DNA of 64,000 bases from Nothopassalora personata. Taxonomy: Eukaryota; Ascomycota; Dothideomycetes; Mycosphaerellales; Mycosphaerellaceae. The stretch is taken from contig CM066287.1 of NCBI GenBank assembly GCA_033816765.1, forward strand, positions 1,178,001 to 1,242,000. The letters run 5' to 3'. Position numbers and translations under genes: made by a program. Position 1 is the first letter of the stretch. Each line of letters starts with the position of its first letter. The notes under the pieces are model-generated. The model was not told where the DNA came from, searched no databases, and was given only the letters and a program-made list of their open reading frames with translations. Shown here piece by piece: positions 23,004 through 32,407 of the stretch.

Positions 23004-23604
23004 GATAACTAGGATTCACTATCAGTGAGATCGTAAGAGCTGGCTATCTCGTGGTGCCACTCTGGAGTGTTGGTAAGCTTTGAAAGCTTGGTATCGGGGT
23101 GGGCTTTGAAGGTCAAGGTCGTGAAGAGAGAGAGGCCAGAGAACCGTCTGATGTGTGGTGGTAGGTGGATGTGTTGGTGGTTCTGGTGATGGTGCTAGTG
23201 TTTGAAGAAAAAGAGAGGAAGTAGCAGGCAGAGAGCTGCGCTTAAGGATGCCTCTCAGCGTATGTCCCTGTGACCGTTGCAAGGCAGCAGCGCCGAGACC
23301 GGTCTCATAAGTGGCAAGAGCAGTGCCATTGAGATCACACTGAAGGTCCGATGGCCCTGCATGTGACCGAAAACCAGTGCTGGTGACCACCTAGGTGAGC
23401 ATTCGGCAGGGGGCATGCCACGCTGTCACGTGATCCGATTTACCGGTCCCGGGACCGGTAAATGTGACTCTACTAACTGAGGTCCAACCAAGGCAAGAAC
23501 ACCCCATGAAGTGAAGTCCAGATAACCGAATCGGCTTAACAAACTGAAGGGCATGCGCAACACATGCCTAAGGGAAGTGAACTCCGTACGCCATTGCCAA
23601 CTGA
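23004..23604 (-). promoter_or_regulatory. Pol-ORF3 intergenic region, likely ORF3 promoter
   Basis: No gene. It holds TGTCACGTGATCC (23425-23436) directly followed by the perfect 26-bp palindrome (23438-23463), 435 bp upstream of the ORF3 ATG. In ORF3 sense a pyrimidine-rich tract (TTCCTCTCTTTTTCTTC, plus 23204-23220) precedes a CA-rich leader, as in many fungal Pol II promoters. The same CACGTG-plus-palindrome pair is in the LTR. Confidence 0.6.
23438..23463. repeat. 26-bp perfect palindrome upstream of ORF3
   Basis: Half-site ATTTACCGGTCCC followed by its exact reverse complement; centre between 23450 and 23451. Related copies are at 8986, 12837, 17120, 19323, 27256, 30583 and 42793. Confidence 0.95.
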
Positions 23605-26600
23605 TTAGTTCTCAGCCTCGATCCTGCTGAACTGTGAAATTTCGGCTGCAGAAAGGTCATGAGGCCTGACCCATAGCTTCTTGGATTCCGGTTCAGGATA
23701 CGATCCCCTTTCGTCAATTCCTACAGGTAGCACGTCTTCGTCGGCGATGGGCTCGATCTCGTTCGAATCACTGCTGTCTTCGCTATCAGCGACTTCTCCC
23801 TCCCCCATTACGAGATCGATCCCATCATCCAGGCCTGGTACTCCTATGTTATCCGGGCGAAGCTCTGGAACTAGCTTAAGGTTTTCTCGTGCCTGAACTC
23901 CCTTCATTGGCGTGCCATCAAGTTCCTCAAGAATATAGGTACCAAACTTCCTGGAGACACTGGACACCCGATATGGACCTTGCCATCGGTAACCGATCTT
24001 GCGTGAGAAGTCATCCTTATATGGCTTGTCGAACCTCATGACAAGGTCGCCCTTCTGGAAACCAGCAAAGTCAACATTTCGGTGAGAATCGAAGTAGTCC
24101 TTGCTAAGTTCTCTTAGTCGCTTCCTTCGAGCATGCAGCTCTTCCAAACTAAGGTCTCGAGCCTGGAGTTGACGCGCACGTATGGCAAGCAGGTCCTCAG
24201 TCGTTCTCACCGATCCCCATTGATAATTCGCCCACGTCGGGTACTCAACCTCAATTGGCAGAATCGTGCGATGGCCATACAGGACCTGAGCCGGCGTCAT
24301 TCCAGTAGTACGACAGGTCGTGGTCCTATCAGCCCATAACACAGCGGGTACCCATTGCTCCCATCCGCGGTATGTGTTCCTTGTAAGCTTTGCTAACGCT
24401 GCAAGAATCGGACGGTGCCCAACCTCGACCGGAGCATTAGACTGCGGATGGTACGGTGATATTCGGATCCTTCGAACACCAAGTCCTACGAGCAACCGCT
24501 CAACCTCAGCCGCATGAACCGTAGCGTTATCAAGCACAATTTCAGCACAGCAGCCGTGCCTACAGAAGACATCTTCGTATAGAAACTTGGCAACTGTCTT
24601 CGAGCTGGGAGGTGCCCTTGTCACTCTAGCCTCGATCCAGTTGCTGAGTGCTTCGCGCGCAACTAGGAGGTATCCATTTTTGTGCACCTGGACGGGGTCC
24701 GAGTACCACTTCTCACCAATGACCTGAGGGCTCGATGAGTGAAGCTCACCAGCGCGCTGGTTGCCTTCGCGAAACCTACAAGGAGCACAACTTCGAACCC
24801 ACGCAGAGACATCGGCGAAGCACCCGTCCCAGTAATACCGATCGGAAATAAGGTTGTACACGACCTCAGCGCTGCGATGACCGTGTCTTTCATGGCATTC
24901 TATGACGATCTCCTTCTGAGCCTCATCATCGTCAATCACAAGTTGCAACGGTGCTCCTCGGCGCTTCTGGAAGAACAGCAATTGGTCTCGGACAAAGAAG
25001 TTGACGCTCTTCTTCACCAGCCGCCGGTACTCAGCACGGGTAACACCATCGGGCCGGGTCCTGGTTTCTATAACCTGAGCAAGCTGCTGAGAGCCCTCAG
25101 AATATTGGTCCCCGAGATGTCGTGTTTTCTGGATTTCAACTGGATAGGTGTCGACCGGCTCCGGGTACCTGAACAGCTTATCATCAATCATCTGGTCGAC
25201 TTCGTCTTCGTCAGCTTTCCTGGGTTCTTGAGGTGTAGAGGGCCTTCGAGACAGGGCATCTGGGCCAGTGTGTCTAGTCCCCGCAACGTGCTTTACCTCG
25301 AACGTGAACAACCTGATCCATGCGACCCACCGGGCCATTGCCGAGTTTGGCAGGTCCGAAGCCGGCCGGTTAAGCTGCCATACAAGTGTCTTGGCATCAA
25401 CCTCAAGGACAAAATCAACGCCAGTGATATATCTCTGGATCTTCTTAAGCCCCTTAAGGACCCCAAGGCATTCCCGCTTCCCAGCATCATATCTGGATTC
25501 TGACGCGCTCCAGATTCCACTCTCATACCGCACCGGGTGACGCCGTCGGGTACTGTCCATTGATTCTTGAGAAACGATACATCCCCATCCAGTGCCGCTA
25601 GCATCAACTGAGACAAAGATGGACCCAGCACCAGGTGAGTAGCAGAGGGTAACTAAGGCTGGAGCCTGCACAAGGTACCTAGCAACCTCTTCTTTTGAGA
25701 ACTGCTCATTTTCTGTCCAGGTGAACTCGGCGTCCTTCTTCAGCAGTTTGTACATTGGTCGAGCGATGATAACGAACCAGGGAATCCATATCCGGAAGTA
25801 CACACACAGCCCCACATAGGTGCGGACCTCCTTGATACAGGTAGGCGTAGGCCAATCCAGGATCTTGGCCACAACCTTTGGGTCAGGATAGCGACCATCC
25901 GGGCCAGTAACGTACCCAACAATCTTGAGCTTTTCGTATAACCATTGGGATTTGCCTCCAGCAACTACCGCACCAGCTCTTTCCAGGTCAGCAAGAACCA
26001 GATCCAGGGAAACGATGTGCTCAACGACCCATTTTCTCAACCCAGGCTCTAGTTCGGCATTCCCATAGTCCTCAGTTGGTCCCTTAATACCGATGTCATC
26101 GAGAAACGGCTTCGCTCGATGCGAGATATGATCAAGCAGAATCTTTGTTACCGCACGCACGAACTGAGCAACTGAATTGGTAGCTCCTTGAGGCAGAGTC
26201 GTGTTGCGTACTAGGCCAAGAGGGGTCATGAAGGCTGTTAAGTCCCGGCAGGACTCATCCAAAGTAATCTGATCATAACCTGAAAACAGGTCCACAAGTG
26301 AAGCGACTCGGCACCCGGCAAAATCCTCTGAGAAGCTATCCGTGTCCGGTGGAATGTTAGCATCGCGCATAGTAACCTCATTCAGGAGCACAGCTGAGTT
26401 GATCAACCGATATGGCACATCGCTTCCAGAGGCATCAACCTTCTTTGCGACCAGGAACCAGCTATTGGAATAAGCCCCTTGTGAGTATTCTAGGATGTTA
26501 TTCTTGATCCGGGCTCTAATCATGCGCTCAACAATTGCCCTAAGACTTGGGTGCAACCGGATAGGGCGTGCCTGCCATGGCCTATGAGGGACCGTGTTAA

Positions 26601-27393
26601 TCTTCTGAGGTGGCACGACGTCGTGCCTAATTTGCCTCATGTGACTGAAATCCCAAGCGAGGACTGCCTCCCGGTTGTAGAGCATCTCATCGAATAAGGC
26701 CCTTTCCATTGGCAATAGCTTGATGCCAACCTTGATTGAGGTAAGTCGTTCTGGAGTGATCCGGCTACCTCGCTCAATACTTGAGAATTTCTTAGTCAAG
26801 TACTTCCCATCAAACGGACCTTGTCCTTCAGGCATCTTGGATTCCAGGTACAGTGCCCTGCGCTTCCATTCCATATCTCCCTCAACTCGTGATTCTGGGC
26901 GTTCGTGAACGCTCGCGTCCACTGGCTTTTTCTTGTCCGCCTTACGCTTGTACATCGTGAAGACCTGCGGCATCCTAATGTTAGCTATATGTAGGCCTGC
27001 TTGTTGCTTCCGTGCCTGAGCATTCAATGCAGATTGTCTCAGGATCTCGGAGGGCCAGTCCCCTTGAACTGAATAAACGTTAGCAATAGAATCTCCCTCA
27101 AACGCGCCTGTTCCAATTTCTGCAACTCGTTCCTTTGCTACAGCAGTCCTAAGCAATCCCAATAAGTGAGCTGAATGGTTGCTAGGCGTTAGAGCCTTGC
27201 CGGGTTCCTGCAGATGCGTCGTGTCGTGGTCGTATCCGTTTTCCTCACTATAGCTATTTACCGGTCCCGGGACCGGCAAATCAAAGTCCGAGGTTTCTCC
27301 GAGATAGTGCGAGAACCTCACTGATTTTGTCAAACCCGGCTTTAGCAAATCGGTGGGTTGAGCGCCGTAACTCAACCCACCATTCCATTTCCC
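23605..27393 (-). CDS. pol: Pol polyprotein of element B (RT, RNase H, integrase), expressed as Gag-Pol
   Basis: The open frame extends from 27426 (a GTG, no ATG) to 23605, about 1273 codons, overlapping the gag end in the -1 frame. It is read after slippage at 27387-27393. Residues count from 27426: RT about 265-470 with L-V-D-L-F-S-G-Y, L-P-Q-G and the box F-L-D-D (about 441); RNase H about 600-720 with V-D-A-S-G; integrase HHCC finger about 843-880; core with D (about 907), L-D-N (about 966) and Y-H-P-Q-S-N-A-P-V-E (about 1000). The usual D-x-x-S-R/N-W is E-A-L-S-N-W here. A GPY/F module (W-Q-G-P-Y) is at about 1150, then an acidic tail. No protease and no chromodomain. The order RT-RH-IN makes it Ty3/Gypsy. 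It has no disabling change that I can see. Confidence 0.93.
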   Translation of the reverse strand, partial: GKWNGGLSYGAQPTDLLKPGLTKSVRFSHYLGETSDFDLPVPGPVNSYSEENGYDHDTTHLQEPGKALTPSNHSAHLLGLLRTAVAKERVAEIGTGAFEGDSIANVYSVQGDWPSEILRQSALNAQARKQQAGLHIANIRMPQVFTMYKRKADKKKPVDASVHERPESRVEGDMEWKRRALYLESKMPEGQGPFDGKYLTKKFSSIERGSRITPERLTSIKVGIKLLPMERALFDEMLYNREAVLAWDFSHMRQIRHDVVPPQKINTVPHRPWQARPIRLHPSLRAIVERMIRARIKNNILEYSQGAYSNSWFLVAKKVDASGSDVPYRLINSAVLLNEVTMRDANIPPDTDSFSEDFAGCRVASLVDLFSGYDQITLDESCRDLTAFMTPLGLVRNTTLPQGATNSVAQFVRAVTKILLDHISHRAKPFLDDIGIKGPTEDYGNAELEPGLRKWVVEHIVSLDLVLADLERAGAVVAGGKSQWLYEKLKIVGYVTGPDGRYPDPKVVAKILDWPTPTCIKEVRTYVGLCVYFRIWIPWFVIIARPMYKLLKKDAEFTWTENEQFSKEEVARYLVQAPALVTLCYSPGAGSIFVSVDASGTGWGCIVSQESMDSTRRRHPVRYESGIWSASESRYDAGKRECLGVLKGLKKIQRYITGVDFVLEVDAKTLVWQLNRPASDLPNSAMARWVAWIRLFTFEVKHVAGTRHTGPDALSRRPSTPQEPRKADEDEVDQMIDDKLFRYPEPVDTYPVEIQKTRHLGDQYSEGSQQLAQVIETRTRPDGVTRAEYRRLVKKSVNFFVRDQLLFFQKRRGAPLQLVIDDDEAQKEIVIECHERHGHRSAEVVYNLISDRYYWDGCFADVSAWVRSCAPCRFREGNQRAGELHSSSPQVIGEKWYSDPVQVHKNGYLLVAREALSNWIEARVTRAPPSSKTVAKFLYEDVFCRHGCCAEIVLDNATVHAAEVERLLVGLGVRRIRISPYHPQSNAPVEVGHRPILAALAKLTRNTYRGWEQWVPAVLWADRTTTCRTTGMTPAQVLYGHRTILPIEVEYPTWANYQWGSVRTTEDLLAIRARQLQARDLSLEELHARRKRLRELSKDYFDSHRNVDFAGFQKGDLVMRFDKPYKDDFSRKIGYRWQGPYRVSSVSRKFGTYILEELDGTPMKGVQARENLKLVPELRPDNIGVPGLDDGIDLVMGEGEVADSEDSSDSNEIEPIADEDVLPVGIDERGSYPEPESKKLWVRPHDLSAAEISQFSRIEAEN
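27256..27281. repeat. 26-bp palindrome inside the pol reading frame
   Basis: ATTTACCGGTCCC then GGGACCGGCAAAT, one mismatch. It is translated within pol as part of D-L-P-V-P-G-P-V-N, about 110 bp into pol, and is kept at the same place in B-prime. Confidence 0.9.
27352..27393 (-). promoter_or_regulatory. Programmed -1 ribosomal frameshift signal between gag and pol
   Basis: In element sense the heptamer GGGAAAT (27387-27393) lies in the gag frame as G GGA AAT, an X XXY YYZ slippery site. A 5-nt spacer GGAAT follows, then a hairpin of 11 perfect pairs, GGTGGGTTGAG with CTCAACCCACC, around the 8-nt loop TTACGGCG. The gag stop TGA (27372-27374) lies within the stem. Pol is in the -1 frame relative to gag, as this signal requires. 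Confidence 0.9.
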
Positions 27394-30284
27394 GACGCTT
27401 TCAATAGTTCCTGAAGGGTTTTGCACCTGTCCGAGCCAACTAGGGCAGTAAAAATGACACTTTCACCTTTGCGGCTGGCAATAGTCCCCTCCCATGAACC
27501 ATCATCGCAGTTACGGGCAGTGAGCCGCACCTTGCGGGCCCACGGACGTCCTAGGATTGTTGGCGAGTTTGGATCCGAGGAGATGAACATGTCCACTTGG
27601 CAGTGAACCCCAAATACCCAAACATCCAAATTGCCCACAACACCTTTGAACTGGGCCCGCCCTCCAGCACCTCGAAAGGCAAGCTGAGCACTCGACATTA
27701 CTGGTAACCCAAACCTATGAGCGTTCCTCTGGCCGATGATATTCACCTCGGAACCCTCATCAATTAGGCACCTGATCTGGTTCTTGTTCGTCCCAAATTC
27801 CGCTACTACCCAAGGACTAGGGACCATAGCAAAGTTGTCAAGGACACTAGAGAGCCCGATCTTCTCAACATCCTCATATAGCTCAGCAGCAGGGACCGCA
27901 CCCTTGGAGCAAAGCATGGTTGAATACACTCCGACATACTGGGCCTGACCATCTTCGCGGAAGACCTCCTCATTATACTCAGGTTCATCTTCACAGGTGA
28001 CCACTTGTCCAGTGCGAACCTCAGGGTCCTTTCCTGCAAGACGTCGCACTGTAGCGAGCTTCTCCTGAAGAGCGGGGGTGTTAGCAACGCGACCGAAGAG
28101 GGCAGCCTCGAACCAGCGACCATATCGAAACCAATCTTGGGCGTTCACACTGGGAAACGTTGTCTGGAGGATCTGATCAATCCAGTAGATGATACCCTCT
28201 TCCTTTGTAACCGGGCCATCACCAGCTGAACCATACTGTCGGACGTAGTTGTCAATCCTCATAGTCTTGGCATTCTGCATACGCTTCCTTTGTGCGAAGG
28301 GGGCGTTCACGGGACCAACAGGCATATCCTTAGGCAGTCCTTTGTTAGCATCGTTCCCTGGTCTGTTCACTTGGGCATCACTTCCCCTTCCTAGGGTTAC
28401 CCCGGATCCAGCTGATGACTGAGTTTCGCTCATTTGAGCACTGACTTCGTCAATCATTTCAACCTCCTGCTGGTCAATCTCAGCTTGCCGGATCTCCTGT
28501 TCCAATTGCAGGCGAACTTTCTCAGCAGCCTCAGCTCGGGCTCGCAGATCCTGGGCTGAGGACCGGGTCCTCGGGTACGGATTCTTCAGAATACCTACGG
28601 GTGCCTTCCCTTTCACTTTGTCAGACTGCACAGGATAGGCAGATACCTCGTCAAGCTCGCCCAAGTCGGTTGCCTGCTCCGCTTCACTTTCTCCGAATGA
28701 GACCCAATATGTCCCAGCAGCCTTCTCCTTTTGGCCAGACCGCGCGTCCTGAGGGCCATACTCCATTAAATGCCTGAAGTTAGGAGGGGGCTTAGAATGA
28801 TCAGGAGGCGTGACCTTAGTCACCCCAGCGTAGTCCCTACCCATCCATTGCTTACGCAGTGCGGGAATCTCATACTGGTTGTCAAACTCGATCGGTCCAT
28901 AATGTTCTTCGAGCAGAGGGAGCATGCAGAGCAGTTTCGGTTTGCTGTAGTCCCTCCGAAAGTTGAACTTGGTGGGACGTGGATCGCCTTCTTTCCCTAG
29001 ATACCACCAGTTGTTCGGGGCGAGGTATACGTAGCCCCGGGATATTAAGGACCTCATCGCCCCACAATTGCTGGCCTGGTGCTTCGAACTGCCACAGTTG
29101 TAGCAACAACCATCCATCGCTTTGGACTGTTCGCGATTTTGCGATGGGGGACGCTGCATTGCGTAAACCTGCAGTTCAGTGTCTGGGTCGTGCCTCTCCG
29201 GTTGCATAGAGCGTTGATTCTCGCTCGGGTAGAAGGCACCCGCGTCCGCGACGCGACCGCGCTGGTATGCACGTATGCTCATTTCAGCTACCTTCTGGAT
29301 TAGGTCATCATCAACAACAGTCCTGGAGGTGGCCTTCTTAAGCGTGTCAATCTCAGGCTTGAGGCGCGGCATTTGCTTCACGACTGAGCGGTGCAGCTGA
29401 GGCAAAGCAAGAGGGAAATCTGTATGCACAGCTTTCCATCCCTCCTCACCATCTGCGATGCTAGCAGCTTCATCGAGAATCCTCTGAAAGTCCCTGAACT
29501 TCTCAGGTTGCTTTGGGTGAAGCCCGCAAGCCTTGTAGACCGCTTTCGCGACTGCCTCTGGCAATCCCTGAAGGAGAAGGCGACTCCGGGAGCTGTTATC
29601 CAAATCCTCAGGTTCAATTAGGTCACTTGAGGATACAAATAGGCGGATGAATTCCTTCACATCTTGTTCTTCAGGCCTCTTGCCTTGCTGCGCCCTAACA
29701 ATCTCCTCAAGATATTCCCGACTCCCCAACATCGAGTGGGCGTCAAACCTTGAGAACTCTGACAAGAACGCCCTCCTGAAACGTGCCTTGCCGGTGAGCC
29801 ACCCAGGCAGCCTCATGACCACACGCCGGATAGTAATTTCGCAATTGCGCTCAAACCTGCCCCAGAAATCATCCTTCTTAATGGATGCCCGAGGCGGATA
29901 CTGGTCCATTAGGTCGCCAAACCGCTCCCAGAACTCAGTAGCATTGGTGCCATCAAAGAACGGATTCTCAGCACCTCCTGGAGGTGGAAAGCGAGGGCCA
30001 GCGTTTTCCATTGCTACTGCCAATCGTCTAAAGAGGGCAGTCATAGCATCCATTCCAATTGTGCTGTTCATTCCTACACCCATACCCAATTCAGCGGCGC
30101 TGGTTCCGCTTCTCCCTTCTTTACTAGATTCAGGTGTTTCCCCTTCCTCCGATTCCTCCATCCCCTCATGAGGGACAGAATCCCTGTAGACCCCTTCCAT
30201 TTTCGTGGGGTTCACAGGCTGTTCGTAGCCTCTGCCTATGTCGGCAAAGGTGCTAAGTTTTTCTGGTGATGCAGCCGTATCCAT
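27372..30284 (-). CDS. gag: Gag polyprotein of element B with C-terminal protease-like domain
   Basis: 970 residues from an ATG in strong context (A at -3, G at +4). A retrotransposon capsid-like region is at about 105-260, beginning N-P-F-F-D-G-T. The zinc knuckle C-Y-N-C-G-S-S-K-H-Q-A-S-N-C (CX2CX4HX4C) is at about 393-406 and binds nucleic acid in this family. A Gln/Glu/Ala-rich coiled stretch is at about 570-610. Near 838 lies C-L-I-D-E-G-S-E-V-N-I-I-G, and near 900 I-L-G-R-P-W-A: this is a retropepsin fold signature, but with D-E-G in place of D-S/T-G. The protease thus belongs to Gag and is made with or without frameshifting. Unusually long for a Gypsy Gag. Confidence 0.92.
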   Translation of the reverse strand: MDTAASPEKLSTFADIGRGYEQPVNPTKMEGVYRDSVPHEGMEESEEGETPESSKEGRSGTSAAELGMGVGMNSTIGMDAMTALFRRLAVAMENAGPRFPPPGGAENPFFDGTNATEFWERFGDLMDQYPPRASIKKDDFWGRFERNCEITIRRVVMRLPGWLTGKARFRRAFLSEFSRFDAHSMLGSREYLEEIVRAQQGKRPEEQDVKEFIRLFVSSSDLIEPEDLDNSSRSRLLLQGLPEAVAKAVYKACGLHPKQPEKFRDFQRILDEAASIADGEEGWKAVHTDFPLALPQLHRSVVKQMPRLKPEIDTLKKATSRTVVDDDLIQKVAEMSIRAYQRGRVADAGAFYPSENQRSMQPERHDPDTELQVYAMQRPPSQNREQSKAMDGCCYNCGSSKHQASNCGAMRSLISRGYVYLAPNNWWYLGKEGDPRPTKFNFRRDYSKPKLLCMLPLLEEHYGPIEFDNQYEIPALRKQWMGRDYAGVTKVTPPDHSKPPPNFRHLMEYGPQDARSGQKEKAAGTYWVSFGESEAEQATDLGELDEVSAYPVQSDKVKGKAPVGILKNPYPRTRSSAQDLRARAEAAEKVRLQLEQEIRQAEIDQQEVEMIDEVSAQMSETQSSAGSGVTLGRGSDAQVNRPGNDANKGLPKDMPVGPVNAPFAQRKRMQNAKTMRIDNYVRQYGSAGDGPVTKEEGIIYWIDQILQTTFPSVNAQDWFRYGRWFEAALFGRVANTPALQEKLATVRRLAGKDPEVRTGQVVTCEDEPEYNEEVFREDGQAQYVGVYSTMLCSKGAVPAAELYEDVEKIGLSSVLDNFAMVPSPWVVAEFGTNKNQIRCLIDEGSEVNIIGQRNAHRFGLPVMSSAQLAFRGAGGRAQFKGVVGNLDVWVFGVHCQVDMFISSDPNSPTILGRPWARKVRLTARNCDDGSWEGTIASRKGESVIFTALVGSDRCKTLQELLKASGNGMVG

Positions 30285-30507
30285 TGTTGCGTGGTGCTTG
30301 CTTCAGAATGTGCTGATACTAGTTGTTGCTTGACAGGACCTTGTGACCGTGATTGTTGCTGAATACCTTGGACCTTGAATGTTTTTCGACCTTAGTCGAC
30401 CTTGACCGTGAACCTTGGACCTTGAACCGTGATTTTGACCTTATAAACTGGATGCTGATACGCCACCGGGTGTACACTTGATAACCCCCCCTCATTGACC
30501 ACCAAAA
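30285..30507 (-). other. Leader and possible primer-binding region of element B
   Basis: No gene. In element sense the sequence after the 5' LTR reads TTTTGGTGGTCAATGAGGGG; TGGTGGTCAATGAGG is a possible tRNA primer site, but I cannot name the tRNA. The leader then has many repeats of AAGGTC/GGTCAAGGTC (plus 30340-30440), which could serve in dimerisation or packaging. Confidence 0.5.
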
Positions 30508-30884
30508 TAATGTCTACCAACCACCCTATGTAGGCCTGTCCGAGTTGTGGTGGTATGGAGCGGTGCTTGCGTAAGCAGGGGTATTTGCCGGTCCTGGGAC
30601 CGGGAAATCAGGTCACGTGACGAGCAGCGCAGTAGCCAGATAAAACAAGAGGATTGGCGGACCCTAAACCCCTATACCCTCTACTCGAGAGGTATGAATT
30701 GAATTGTTGCCTTGATGCTACGCTTACAATACTCAACTGCGCAGTATATATCTCAATGGCCATACCAGGTCCTGCTGGCTTGCCCAAATGTCCAATCAAA
30801 CCTAAATGAATTTGGGCAAGTTGGACCCAAGGGACCCCTTCCCAAACCCAAACCCAAGGTCAACACAACCCATTAGTCGTCAAT
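30508..30884 (-). repeat. 5' LTR of element B
   Basis: 377 bp, matching 19248-19624 at every position I compared. TATATA (plus 30745-30750) in element sense is GATATATAC and is the likely core promoter. The palindrome copy (30583-30608) falls downstream of it, within the expected transcript. Confidence 0.95.
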
Positions 30885-31005
30885 AATAGCTTCGCCGATA
30901 ATGGGTTCTAGGGTTTTCTTAATAGTGTAGTAGCGGAACCCGTTAACGGCGCGCTCCCGCTACTTAGCGGTAGTAGAAATCTTCTAGTAGCTAGCGGCAA
31001 TTTAT
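30885..31005 (+). pseudogene. Antisense zinc-cluster gene of element K, 3' end
   Basis: Directly after the TSD copy AATAG the frame of the gene at 18727 continues (S-F-A-D-N-G-F), with one RIP stop, to about 31000. Separated from its 5' part by element B. Confidence 0.55.
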
Positions 31006-31009
31006 AAGG

Positions 31010-32088
31010 TTCGTCTTTAGTTCCTAGGTATTTTCTAAATCGTTATATCCTTTCTATTTAACAAGGTATCGCTAACCTTTCTTATCTAGGATTCTTTCGA
31101 CTTCGAATTCGTTTTCTACTTCCGGCTCGAAATAGAAGCTCTCCTAGTAAGGTGTTTCGGCGTCTACTAGTTCTAACTTAGAGATGTAGAAGACTAGGTA
31201 GATTTTCGCGTCTAGTAGTAGTCGTAGTCGATAGTTAACTAGTCCTACGACTTTATCGATTAAAAATAGTCCGACCTTAACGTAATCTAGTTTCTTAGTC
31301 TATCTTCTTATTCTTAAGTTTTTTATAAGGAGATAGACCTTATCCCCCTCTTTTAGTAGAGGTGCTATTTTTCTTATGTCTTACCGTTACTAAGACAGTT
31401 TTTATTATGCATCTTCGATCGCCTTACGTGTTTCTTTATACACTTCCTTAAGAGTATCCGTCGTTACGATTACTCTTTCGGCTTATAGGTAGGATCTAGG
31501 TGTTCCGAATAGGTTAGGATCTTTACTAAAGTTCGTATAAAATAGTGTCGTTGAAGTTGTCTCCGATTTGTGGTTATTTAGTGCGATCTGCGCTATTAGC
31601 AGTAATAAAACCCAGTTGTCTTATACATAATTAATGTAGTATCGTAGGTATTGTTCTAGCGTTTAATTCATTCTTTCGGTTTATCCGTCTATTTCCGGAT
31701 AATATGCTATTAATAGCTTATGTTTAATTCCGATCGTTCCTATAAGCGTCTTCTAGTAATTTAATGTAAATAGCTTATCTCTATCCGTTATAAACGCTTA
31801 GGGGAATCCGTAGTATCGGATAAGTCTATCTAGTACGAGGTATCCGAGCTGCTCTACATTGTATGTCTCTAATATAGGAATGAAGTGTGCGTATTTCGTA
31901 AGTCTATTAACTATAACTAGTATTATGTCGTATAGTTATTTCGTAACTTAGTCTCTTAACGGTAGGAGTTTCGTAATAAAGTCTATTATAACTTCGTCCT
32001 ATAGTTTCGTCGGTAGTACTCTAAACTGTAGGTGACCGTATTTAGTATATCTCGTAGCCTTGTTTCGTTAGTAGTGTACGCATCGTTT
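31010..32088 (-). pseudogene. pol: 3' part of element K pol: chromodomain and integrase (RIP-mutated)
   Basis: Minus-strand sequence matching 45410-46520 of element E almost base for base: chromodomain (31015-31115), integrase C-terminal region and part of the integrase core. It ends abruptly at the LTR of D. In E the sequence at this point continues uninterrupted with AATGTAGCG. Confidence 0.85.
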
Positions 32089-32404
32089 TGTTACGGTCCG
32101 GTACGATCGTGCACGTGGAAGAACTTCATTCGTTGGGAATAGGGACACGCGCTGCCAATGAGCGGGCGCTCTTGTGTGACTCATAGCAGAGCGCTCTTAG
32201 TGCTCTACCGAGAGAGCAGGACAGACCGCGCCAAGACATGGCACTATATAGACGACGCTCTTTTGCAAGTAGATAGGAGCTTCGTGCTCAACTCATTTTA
32301 AGTATACACCATATACTGTTTGGAACCACTACCTTCATAACTGATTGAGACATCCCTGCAAAGATCCAAGCCCGAGTTGTGATAACGTACAGCGGTTCCT
32401 AACA
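32089..32404 (+). repeat. 5' LTR of element D
   Basis: 316 bp from TGTTACGGTCCGG to GGTTCCTAACA. TATATA is at 32245-32250. GTGCTCAA at 32284-32291, 34-40 bp downstream of it, matches the reverse complement of the sequence just after the LTR (32408-32415), as in self-priming elements. Confidence 0.93.
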
Positions 32405-32407
32405 ACT

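Larger units (their letters stand above)
19248..30884 (-). mobile_element. Element B: complete, RIP-free Ty3/Gypsy retrotransposon with a third gene
   Basis: 11,637 bp, minus orientation, with 377-bp LTRs at both ends and TSD AATAG (19243-19247 and 30885-30889). The LTRs look identical by eye, and gag and pol are open, so the insertion is recent. The order is 5' LTR (right), possible primer site, gag with protease-like domain, -1 frameshift, pol (RT-RNase H-integrase-GPY/F, no chromodomain), intergenic palindrome, ORF3, polypurine tract and 3' LTR (left). Base composition is normal, unlike the RIP-mutated surroundings. Only ORF3 carries a visible defect. Confidence 0.95.

Noticed and set aside
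23022..23390. 122-codon open frame upstream of ORF3
   Set aside because: It opens with GTG, has low-complexity Pro/Ser/Thr content, and lies in what looks like the promoter and CT-rich leader of ORF3. No support from B-prime.
24739..25503. 254-codon plus-strand frame opposite pol
   Set aside because: Shadow of the RT-RNase H-integrase frame. It has no domain and is not kept as an open frame in B-prime.
29647..30171. 174-codon plus-strand frame opposite gag
   Set aside because: Shadow of the capsid coding region, with no independent support.
30490..30506. Naming the primer tRNA of element B
   Set aside because: TGGTGGTCAATGAGG is placed correctly, but without host tRNA sequences no isotype can be given.
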